DNA of 64,000 bases from the NCBI RefSeq assembly GCF_033118175.1, contig NC_083696.1, forward strand, positions 39,293,001-39,357,000, in the 5' to 3' direction. Under the pieces are notes generated by a model. That model searched no databases. It saw only the letters and a program-made list of their open reading frames with translations, and had not been told where the DNA came from. The position numbers and the translations under genes were made by a program. The DNA comes from Dama dama. Its lineage: Eukaryota > Chordata > Mammalia > Artiodactyla > Cervidae. Shown piece after piece: positions 37,893-49,800 of the stretch. Each line of letters opens with the position of its first letter. Within the stretch, counting starts at the first letter, position 1.

Positions 37893-40800
37893 TTGCTCAG
37901 TCATGTCTGACCCTGCAACCCCATGGACTCTAACCTGCCAGGCTCCTCTGTCCAAGGGATTCTCCAGGCAAGAGTACTGGAATGGATTGCCATTTCCTTC
38001 TCCAAAATGAAGCAGAGCAAAGGCTAACAGAGGTTTGCCAAGAGAATGCCAAGAGAATACCCTCTGCCAACAACACAAGAGATAACTCTACACATGGACT
38101 TCATCAGATGGTGGAATACGAAAATCAGATTGATTATATTCTTTGCAGACAAAGATGGAGAGGTTCTACACAGTCAGCAAAAATGGGACCTAGAGCTGAC
38201 TGTGACTCAGATCATGAGCTCCTTATTGCAAAATTCAGACTTAAGTTGAGGAAAGTAGGGAAAACCACTAAGCCATTCAGATATGACCTAAATCAAATTC
38301 CTTATGATTATACAGTGGATATGACAAATAGATTCAAGGGATTAGATCTGATAGGCAGAGTGCCTGAAGAACTACAGACAGGGGTTCATAACATTGTACA
38401 GGAGGCAGTGATCAAAACCATCCCAAAGAAAAAGAAATGCAAGAAGCAAAATGATTGTCTGAGGAGGCCTTACAAATAGCTGAAAAAAGAAGAGAAGTGA
38501 AAGGCAAAGGAGAAAGGGAAAGATATACCCAAATGAATGTAGAGTTCCAGAGAATAGCAAGGAGAGGTAATAAAGCCTTCTTAAGTGAACAATGCAAGGA
38601 AACAGAGGAAAAACAAAGGGAAGCCTGGTGTGCTGCAGTCCTTGGGATTGCAAAGAGTCAGACACAACTGAGTGACAGAACAACAGCAATAACAAAGGTA
38701 AAACAGATAAGCAGATGTGTATAATAAATCCCAGCAGCCATTAAAAAGAAAAGTCAATAAAAAGCTAATAATGGAGGTAAATGAAATTATTTTTTGAATA
38801 CTCAATTCTAAAAAGGCAGAAAAAATAGAAGAGATGGTATAGGAAACATCTAGCAAGATGACAGATTTTAGTTCAACAATATCAGTAATGTATTACATAT
38901 AAATTACTTAAGCATACAATGTAAAATACAGATTGGCAGACTAGATTAAAAAAAAAAAAACCCATGTGTATAATGTCTAGCAGAAATCTTCTTTAAATGG
39001 AAAGAAATCTATATGTTAAAAATTAAAGGAAGGAAAATGTTGTATCAAGTAAACTGTCCACAAAGTATTATACTCATATTGGATAAAGTAAACTTTACAA
39101 CAGGAATAATTCAGGAAAAAGAGGAACATAATATGATAAATGGATCAAATCTAAATTGACCTGAATATCTAAATAATACATGAACCCAAAAAGAAATCAA
39201 AATGAAGATTAGAGGAATCAACCTGCCTGACTTCAGGCTCTACTACAAAGCCACAGTCATCAAGACAGTATGGTACTGGCACAAAGACAGAAATATAGAT
39301 CAATGGAACAGAATAGAAAGCCCAGAGATAAATCCACTTACCTATGGACACCTTATCTTCGACAAAGGAGGCAAGGATATACAATGGAAAAAAGACAACC
39401 TCTTTAACAAGTGGTGCTGGGAAAACTGGTCAACCACTTGTAAAAGAATGAAACTAGAACACCTCCTAACACCATACTCAAAAATAAACTCAAAATGGAT
39501 TAAAGATCTAAATGTAAGACCAGAAACTATAAAACTCCTAGAGGAGAACATAGGCAAAACACCCTCCGACACAAATCACAGCAGGATCCTCTATGACCCA
39601 CCTCCCAGAATATTGGAAATAAAAGCAAAAATAAACAAATGCGACCTAATGAAACTTAAAAGCTTTTGCACAACAAAGGAAACTATAAGCAAGGTGAAAA
39701 GACAGCCCTCAGATTGGGAGAAAATAATAGCAAATGAAGCAACAGACAAAGGGTTAATCTCAGAAGTATACAAGCAGCTCCTGCAGCTCAATTCCAGAAA
39801 AATAAATGACCCAATCAAAAAATGGGTCAAAGAACTAAACAGACATTTCTCCAAAGAAGACATACAGATGGCTAACAAACACATGAAAAGATGCTCAACA
39901 TCACTCATTATCAGAGAAATGCAAATAAAAAACCACAATGAGGTACCATTACATGCCAGTCAGGATGGCTGCTATCCAAAAGTCTACAAGCAATAAATGC
40001 TGGAGAGGGTGTGGAGAAAAGGGAACCCTCTTACACTCTTGGTGGGAATGCAAACTAGAACAGCCGCTATGGAGAACAGTGTGGAGATTCCTTAAAAAAC
40101 TGGAAATAGAAGTGCCATATGACCCAGCAATCCCACTCCTGGGCATACACACCGAGGAAACTAGATCTGAAAGAGACACGTGCACCCCAATGTTCATCGC
40201 AGCACTGTTTATAATAGCCAGGACATGGAAGCAACCTAGATGCCCATCAGCAGACGAATGGATAAGGAAGCTATGGTACATATACACAATGGAATATTAC
40301 TCAGCCATTAAAAAGAATTCATTTGAATCAGTTCTAATGAGCTGGATGAAACTGGAGCCCATTATACAGAGTGAAGTAAGCCAGAAAGATGAAGACCAAT
40401 ACAGTATACTAATGCATAAATATGGAATTTAAAAAGATGGTAACGATAACCCTATATGCAAAACAGAAAAAGAGACACAGATGTACAGAACAGACTTTGG
40501 GACTCTGTGGGAGAAGGTGAGGGTGGGACATTCTGAAAGAACAGCATTGAAACATGTATACTATCAAGGGTGAAACAGATCACCAGCCCAGGTTGGATGC
40601 ATGAGACGGGTGCTCAGGGCTGGTGCACTGGGAAGACCCAGAGGGATGGGATGGGGAGGGAGGCGGGAGGGGGGATCGGGATGGGGAACACATGTAAATC
40701 CATGGCTGATTCATGTCAGTGTATGGCAAAAACCACTACAATATTGTAAAGTAATTAACCTCCAACTAATAAAACTAAATGAAAAAAAAATGAAGATTAG

Positions 40801-43800
40801 AAAAAATTTTGTTAATAAAAATGAAAACACACATATCCAAATATCTCAGATGCAGCTAAAGCAGTGCATAGTAAGAAATTAATAGCATTAAATTATCATA
40901 TTTGAAAAGAATAAAAGTATCAAGTTCATGATTTAAAATTCTTCCTTACTTAACTAAAAAAAGAACAAATTAAATACAGAGAAAGCAAGAAAAGAATCAA
41001 TAGTCAAGACAGGAACTGAAATCAATGAAATAGAAATCAGAAAAACCATAGGAGCATCAGTAAAGCTAAAACTGTTTCTCTGAGATCAATAAAATTGATA
41101 CACCCTAGCCAAATTGATCATGGGGAAACCCTCCCCTGATCCACACACACACAAATTACTAATATCATGAATGACAGAGGGGAAATCACTATAAATGGTT
41201 CATACATTAAAAAGATAGTAAGGGAATATCATCAACAAATTTATGCCAACTTAAATGAAATGGACAACTTTCCTTGAAACACAAACTACCATGGCTTACT
41301 TAAGAAAAGATAAATAAGCTGAATAGCTCTATATTTATTGAAGAATTGATTGCATGCTTAAAAACCTTGCAACAAAAAATATCAGGCCTGTATGGTTTTA
41401 CTGATGAATTGTACTGAACATTTTACTATGTTATAGTACTGATTTGGGCTTCCCTGGTGGCTCAGTGGTAAAGAATCTACCTGCCAATGCAGGAGATGTA
41501 AGAGATGTAGGTTTGATCCCTGGGTCGGAAACATCCCCTGGAGGAGGAAATGGCAACCTTCTCCACTATTTGGGAAATCCCAAGGACAAAGAAGCCTGGC
41601 AGGCTATAGTCTATGGTGTGGCAAAAGAGTCAGACACGACTTAGTGACTAAACAACAATAATACTGATTTTACTCAAATATTCCAGAAAAAAACAAACTG
41701 ATTTTATTCAAATATTCCAGAAAATTGAAAATTGCACATCATTGCATATGGTCAAGTTTATACTGATATTTGCCCTAAGAGTAAAACCTGAAAAATACAC
41801 ATTATAGGAAAAGACAACTACAGACTAATATCCCTTCTGAATATAGACGTAAAAATCCTCATGATATGTTAACATGTTGAATTTAGTAATATATACAAGA
41901 TATAATACATTATGACCATGCTGGGTTTATGGTGAATGTGCAAGATTGAGGCAATATTTGAAATTCCATCAATGTTATTTCCCACATCAACAGATTAAAG
42001 GAGAAAAACAATATTTTCTCCATAGATTCAGCACAACAGCCCTTGACAGACTTGAACTGTAGAACCAACAATTTTATCTTTAAACAAACCTTAATGATGC
42101 CAGCAGAAAAATCAGGAGAGCACATTGTAGACATGTAAGCGAGGCCCACAGTTGTTCCAGAAAATTCTACTGTCCTGTGAAAAAGAAAGAAATTGATACA
42201 ACTTATGATTCTAATTGGGCTTCCCAGGTGGGGCTGCTGCTGCTGCTGCTAAGTCACATCAGTCATGTCTGACTCTTAGCGACCCCATGGACTGCAGCCT
42301 ACCAGGCTCCTCCATCCATGGGATTTTCCACCCAAGAGTACTGGAGTGGGCTGCCATTGCCTTCTCCGCAGGTGGGGCTAGTGGTAAATAATTTGACTGC
42401 CAATACAGGATACATAAGAGACTCCGATTCCTGGGTGGGAAAGATCCCCTGGAGGAGGAAATGGCAACCAACTCCTGTATTCTTGCCTGGAGAATCCCAC
42501 GAACAGAGAATCCCATGAAATGGGCTATGGTCCATGGGTTTGCAAAAAGTGGGACACAACTGAAACAACTTGGCAGGCACTCATGATTCTAATAATAGAC
42601 ATTTTTCTATAGACAATTCCTCTAGAATGCTGATTAGCAGAGAAACTCATGACACTTTTTTTTATATGATGGTTGTCATACCATCTAAATCCAGGCATCT
42701 GGATGTAATCACTGTTAATATTTTTGCTTTATAAATATAAATTAAATTATAAATGTATATAAATATATATATTAAAGTGAAATATCTTTCATTTTTAAAA
42801 TATCCTTCATTTTAATTTATATTTTCCTCATATATTTTTATATATGTTTGCTTTGATTTTCTTTTAGCACTGCTATAGCTGTAGCTGGATTTGGAATCTG
42901 GGCCCATTCTGAAAGCTTTTGTATTATTGAAGTACTTATGCAATTGAAATATCTGTCCTGTTTAAGAGATATTTTAACTACTTGCATTTGTTCACATAGA
43001 TAATATATTTGGTCTTCAGTCATTTTAGTTTCTTTTTAAAATTTTATTCCATTTTGTTTTCCTTTCAATTTGTAATTATTCCACATGTTTTTTTGATTAT
43101 TACTATTGTGCTATCTGTTCAAGAAGGTCACTCTGGCCTGTCTCCAGAAATTTGCAAAGTATGTATTATTTTCCAAATTCCCTTAGTAGATGCATTTACA
43201 TAAAAAGTTGAACCTATGTTTTCCCACTTATCAACATCAAGAATGGAGAGAGTACATTTTGCCATAAAAAATGAAGAAATTAGAGAACTTCCTTCCACTT
43301 TCCATTCCTTATGGAGTTATCTGTTATTTTGAAATGATACTTTGTGTCACACATGATACTCTAAAAGATTTACGGCATTTGTATTGTCTTTTAAAATTAT
43401 ATTAGAAAATTTTTATATTCAAGTCTACATTTTTGTGGATTTAATCCTTGCTCCTAGCTCATTTATAAAAAATAAAATTCTCCTCCATTATGGAGTTCAC
43501 TATTTTGCTTTCTCTTTCCTGTGGAGAGAGTTCATTTGGAATCTTAGAGTCCATATTAGATGCCTACCTGATGATGCCCAAGTATAGGCGTATTTTGTCA
43601 ATTTGTCAGAGAAATGGTAAGACTTTCAATTTACACATGATAGCACAGTTCTTTCCTCTACCATTATCTTTTTAGTCCTTTTATCCTGTTTATTCTGGTC
43701 TATTCAGGAAATCTGCTCTTGATATTGGATTACCATGCCTTATCTGTACAATCTGTCATCCTGGTCATGATTTACATCTCTCTACCTTAATTATTTCACA

Positions 43801-46800
43801 ACACCAGATTCTACTACAATTTGAGCATGGTCCTGGAGCCAGTCTAGTAAAAGTTTAATTCCCATATTCTTATGTTTGTAGCTCAGTCATTAAGTTTAAT
43901 TCCTATACTGCTGTTCAAATGAGGTATGTCTTGTGCTGAGTCCCTGAGTCTGGAACTCATCTTCCCAAACTGAGAGACTGTGGGTGGCTATCCTTCAAAG
44001 ATAACCCCAGTGAACCAGCTTTGCAGTATTCACATCCCGTGTAGCCGCTGCTGTTGTCGTCCAGTCGCTAAGTCGTATCCAACTCTTTGTGACCTTACAG
44101 ACTATAGCCCACCAGGCTCCTCTATCCTTGGGATTTTCCAGGCAAGAATACTGGAGTGGGTTGCCGTTTCCTCCTCCAGGGGATCTTCCCAACCCAGGGA
44201 TCAAAACTGCATCTGCTGCACTGGCAGGCAGGTTCTTTACTGCGGAGACACCAGGGAAGCCCCCATTATCTAAACCCTGTCTTTCTGTTCTGTTATAGAC
44301 CAAGTAACAATCAAAAAAGCTTCTGATGAATCATTGCTCCCGTACAGCTTCTCTCTCTTTAAAAAAAAAAAAAAAGAAAAGAAAAGAAGACCATGTGCAA
44401 TGTAAGATCCAAAAGAATATTTTGTAAACTTTTAGCACCCTATGTGTAAACCTGTAATGCTTTGAGATACCATTTACTTTGTCAAGACTTTGAAAGATGT
44501 CTATGCCAAATACCACAGAATGCAAAAAGGGGGAAAATCTATACATACGTGAGTAGCTGAGCAACATCATGGTGCTTTCTCTTCAGGAGGACATTTGCCC
44601 TCCACTTAGAAAAATTTTCTAAAGTGAGGCTTGCATTGGAAGATATATATATCTTATCCTCGTCATTCCAGAGCTCCATCCCAATTAAGGCCACGTAAGT
44701 ATTGAGCTTTTTATAAAGCTGTTAAAAAAGAAAAAAATGGCAAAGCAACTATTCATAATGGTGCTATTATCTTTTAATATTTTCTATGTACTCCAGATTT
44801 TCAAACTTCTTTACAATTACACTGTAAAAACCTTATTTCCAAACATACTTGTGTAATGGAAGTCACCATCTCTTTTGCCAGATGCTAGCATCCCCGTTTG
44901 TAGGCAAGACACACACTCTTAGTTCAGGTTTATAAACTCCTTTTTTCTGTGACAAAGGGTCTATTGAAACAAATTTTTCCTGCTTGCAACCTCAAGAAAT
45001 ATTATAATATCCTGCTAGTAGTTCATGACTATGACTTCACTATAAATGTATTTTCTCAATTGCTATGTAACTTTCTCAGAGTCATAATTTTTCAGAATTA
45101 ACAAGCTTGGCTATATTTAAAATGGATAACCAACAAGGACCCACTGTAAGCACAGAGAACTCTGTTCAGGGTGATGTAGCAGCCTGAATGGGAGAGGAGT
45201 TTGGAGGAGAATGGATACATGTATAGGTATGGCTGAGTCCCTTCACTGTCCCCCTGAAACTATTACCGTATTGTTCATTGGCTATACTCCAACACAAAAT
45301 AAAAAGTTAAAAAAATCTTGCTATGGAAAATAAATAAAGTTTTAAAAAGAATTAGCAAGCTTGACTTGGTGCTGATTTGAACATCAGAAAAGGAAAAGGC
45401 TACATGGAAAAGTCCTGCATATATGAGTTACTATAAAGTAAGGGACTCTGTTATCGAACTGGATTGAACCAAAGAATCTACAGCACACATAGGATACCTT
45501 TAGAAATAACCAGTTAAGCTTATGAGACAATACACTTACTTTACAGATAAAAACTTATATTGCTACTATAGTTTGTAAAACTGCAGTGTTGGTCAAAGAG
45601 TACAAACTTCCAGTTAGAAGATAAGTAAGTTCTGGGGATCTAATGTACAATATGGGGATTACAGTTAATGATACTGTATTCTATGCTTCAAAATTGCAAA
45701 AAGGGTAGATCTCTAAATGTTCTCATCACACACACACACAAAAAAAACCTGATGGAATCATGTGACATGATGGAGGTGTTCACCAATCCATCAGGTTAGC
45801 AAAACTAATCATTTTGCAATATATAAGTATACCAAATCAACATATTGAATGCCTTAAATCTGTCCAATATAATAAGTCAAATATATCTCAATAAAGCTGG
45901 GGGGAAAACACAGTTAAGACTTTCTCTTGGGGAAACTTCCTGCTAAGAAATTTGAGAAGACATTTTTTAAAAAAGAAAACAAGAAAAGTGTTGAAAAGCA
46001 GTTATCATCAAAAGGGAAGTAAAAATCTAACCAGATTAAAATCTTGCTTTGATTGTTTTCCAACTTTCTTATTTCTCTCTTCCTTTTATTTCACCCACCT
46101 GACAAAACTTCAGTCCTGGTTAAAACAAACTGTCCTTTCTGTTTCTCCTCTATCAAGCTCTGATTTCAGACAGAGGAAAGCAAATGATGTTGACTGCTTT
46201 CACTCAGAAGACATGACTACTAACCTCAAGTGGTCTGAAACACCCTCCAGCAAACCTGCTGTATTTCCAAAGTCCATTCACTCTCACAGCTTTCTGCACA
46301 TGCCTCTCTTTCTTAAACATTCTGGCACTTTCTTTCAGGTCCTCACTTTGAGCAGATTCATTGAAGAGTACAGATGCAACCAGAAGAGAATTTCCACAAG
46401 CTCCACCCATCCACCCACACTGGTCTACACCTGTTCAAACAACCTGTACTTCCCCTTCTTCACTGTATGAATGACAGGTCTGTGAGCCCAAGGCCAGCTT
46501 CCTCACTTATGCACCGGACCTGCCATCTCACCCCATATCAAAGAGATTCCTCTAGCAATTCTCCCATCTTCTTTGCATTGTCAGTGTTGAGCCTTCTGTG
46601 CAATGATTCTCATCAGCATCAAAAGGATGCCTCATTGTGGCGGGGGGAATTTCTCTTTGTGATTTTTCCTCCTTTGAGTTATGCCCCATTTCTCTGCTCC
46701 CATTTATAACAAAAACTACCAGAAAAAACAAATCTTTATTTGCTGTTTCTAAGTTCATGTCTCTCATGGCCTCTGGACTCCCTAAAATCATGATTTTCAC

Positions 46801-49800
46801 AGTCTGTTGCTTCATCCAGGAGATCAATAATTTCTCCTTTGTTAAAGCCAATGGCCAGTCCCTGGTCCTCAGAAGCATCTCACATCATTGGTTATGTCTT
46901 TCTTTGATAGATGTTTGTTTCAAGTAGCTTCCACAACCACAACTTTTCCTTTTCTTTTCTTTACTGTCTACTCCTTGGTCTCACCTCCACTCTCACCTCC
47001 TCCCCTCTTACTCATCCTCAAAGAAGTGTTTCAAGGATATATTTTTGTGTCTTTTTCCTGCTTACCTACACCCATTTCCCTGGTGATTTTACAAATATTT
47101 TCTGTAAAGATTCAGATAGAAAATATTTTAGGCTTTAAGGCCACATGGTCTTGGCTGCAATCACTTACCACCTTTGGTATTGTAGCAAGAAAGCAACCAT
47201 AGACAATGTAAACAAATGGGCATGGCTATGTTTGAATAAAACTTTATTTTATAAAGAGGCAACAGGCCACAGTTGGTCCACATGGCACAGTTTGCTGACC
47301 CATCTTATGCCACCTATGTGTGCTACACATATAGCTAATTCACACTGTTGTAGAAATTAACACAGCATTGTAAAGCAATTAGAATCAAATTAAAAAATAA
47401 ATTAAAAATAAATAAATAATGCCCAAGTTTAAAAAAAGGTATAGATTTATATCTCCACTCAGACCTTGCCCTGAACTCCAATCTTCAGGATTTCCACCTA
47501 GAAGTCTTTGTACAAAAAGATACCTCAAAGTTGATGTGTCCAAAATGGAAAGCCTAATCTCTTCTCTGAAATATTCCCATTGTTCCCCCACCATTGCTTC
47601 ACATTCTTGAAGTTGCTCAGGTCAAAACCCTTGATGTCACCTGACTTCTTTCTTTTTTTATGCTTCTCATATCCCATCCACCTTATAAACTCAAGTCACT
47701 CTATCCAGAGATCAGACCTTCCCAGTAGGTCACCCATCACCGATTTCTCTCAAGCCACCACTATCTCTTAGCCTGAATTATGACATAATTCCCCTACCTG
47801 GCCTTGTTTCTGCTCTTGCGCTCCTTCAGTTTATCTTCAACAGAACAGCCAAAGTCATCTTTTAAGAACCCAGATCTAAACATATCACATCTCAGGTTAG
47901 GCTTTCTAATGTCTTCCTCACTCATTAAGAAAAACAAAATCCTAAATACCATCTGTGATCACTTATCTGTGAGATCTAAAATATAACATAAATGAATTGA
48001 CTCATGAAACAGAAACAGACTCTCAGACAGAGAACTGACCTGTAGTTGCCAAGGGGGAGAGGGTGGTGTGGGGGGGATGGATTAGGAGTTTGAGATGAGC
48101 TGATGCAAGCTATTATTTATAGGATGGATAAACAACAAGGTCCTACTGTATAGTACAAGGAACATACTTTGCAATGGTTTATCCTGTGATAACATAATGA
48201 GAAAGAATATAAAAGAATGTACGTAAATGTATAACTGAATCACTGCTATACAGCAGAAATTAATACAACATTGTCAATCAACTATGTTTTATTAAAAAAA
48301 AAATAGCAAAGTCCTTACACAGGCTCACTAGGGCCTTCAAGTTTTGGCCACCACTACCTTTAGATGTCATCTCCCTCTCTTGGCCCTGGCCTTCCACTTA
48401 CTCCTCAAGCAAGGCAATCTAGGTTCGACACTCAGGTCATTTTTTCTTCCTAGGGTTAGATCTGTCTCTTTCCTACAAGTCTCTGCTCAAATATTACCCT
48501 ATTTGAGATGACTTCCCTATTAACACAGCACCCAAGACATCTCACTGCAGGACTTCACTGGTGGTTCTCTGGTAAAGAAACCATCTTCCAATGTAGGGGG
48601 ATTGGAGTTTGATCCCTGATCAGGGAACTAAATCCCACATGCTGCAGGGCAACGAAGCCCTCACACCATAACCAGAGGGCCCATGCATTGCAACTAGAGT
48701 AGGGTGCATGCCACGATGAAGAACCTGAGTGCTGCAACAAAGAATTAGCATAGCCAAAAAAGAAGAAAAACAAAACAAAACAAAACCACCAAACCACAAT
48801 GCATACATGTAAATCTTTCTCTTCCTTTCTCTTTCTCTCTCTTTTTTAAAACTGTTTTATTATTCTTTATAGTACATATCATCATCTTACACACTATTTA
48901 TTTGACTCGTTTGCCTCTTTGAACAAGAATGCTAACTTCCTGAAGGGAAGAATAATGCCTTGAAGAAAGAGATATTTGTCAGTTTTGTTCCCCTTTTTAT
49001 TTCCATAATCTAGAAAAATACTTGGCACAAAGTAAGTGCTCAATAAACATGGCCACTTCTTGAGGTCTCTTAAGAGGAGTCAGCATACTCTCTGTGGTGA
49101 GAAAATGAGATATGACCTTGGTCACTGAGTCCGTCTTCATTTCATTTCTATTGTTACAGTAATTGCAGGACCACAGGTGACTCAGCCATTTCAACTAAGT
49201 AGGCTAACTATATGTTCAACTAACAAGGTTTGAATAGAAGGGATATAAATATAATTTTAATGGAAATTAGATGATAAAATCATGTTTAAAGACTGAATCA
49301 ACAGTTGTACAATGAAAATAGGCTTGGAAATCTAACCAATCTAAGATAAAATCTTCTCTCTATTGTTATCTAACTTTGTGATTTTAGGCAAGTTATTTTG
49401 TGTCTTAGAAGCTAATTCATTAGCTATAAATTAGATTTAATAATATGTTAGAGTTGTTCAAGGTTTAAATGAGATAATGTAGCGAAAGCTGTTATTGTAC
49501 CAGAGTTTGGCTTATCTCATTGGTTGGTTAGTTGGTTTTTCCATTTGGTTTTCTATTGGGATTTGTATGTCAGCATTTTCTTACTGGGCTTTAGAAAACA
49601 AAGACCATGAAACAAAACCACCTTCTAAATCTTGATGGACCTACGAATAATGTGGCAAGTAGGTGACATACTTCTCTATCATGTAATATTAATATTCAAT
49701 GAAGTAGCCAAAGTTATGGTCACCTTTCAAGAGACAGTCAGCCATATTCTTAGAAGCATTGGTTTTTCTTCCCTGTCTCATGAAATAACCAGTGACACCA

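Larger units (their letters stand above)
36962..42089 (-). other. ADAM28 intron
   Basis: Carries a BovB (37093-38690), an L1 (39214-40786) and a SINE (41446-41658). The stretches 38690-39198 and 40802-41445 look unique and A-rich. Confidence 0.6.
42175..44548 (-). other. ADAM28 intron
   Basis: Contains the nested SINE pair (42216-42582) and a reverse SINE (44048-44262). 42600-44040 is AT-rich unique sequence with L1-like traces that I could not assign. Confidence 0.6.

Noticed and set aside
39202..40432. L1 ORF2 frames as host genes
   Set aside because: They are the C-terminal part of a 5'-truncated L1 with target duplications; no promoter or start belongs to them.
45952..46470. 172-codon plus-strand open frame in an ADAM28 intron
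   Set aside because: Composition is Ser/Phe/Thr-rich, as expected from pyrimidine-rich DNA; no domain, signal or splice context, and it is antisense to the gene.
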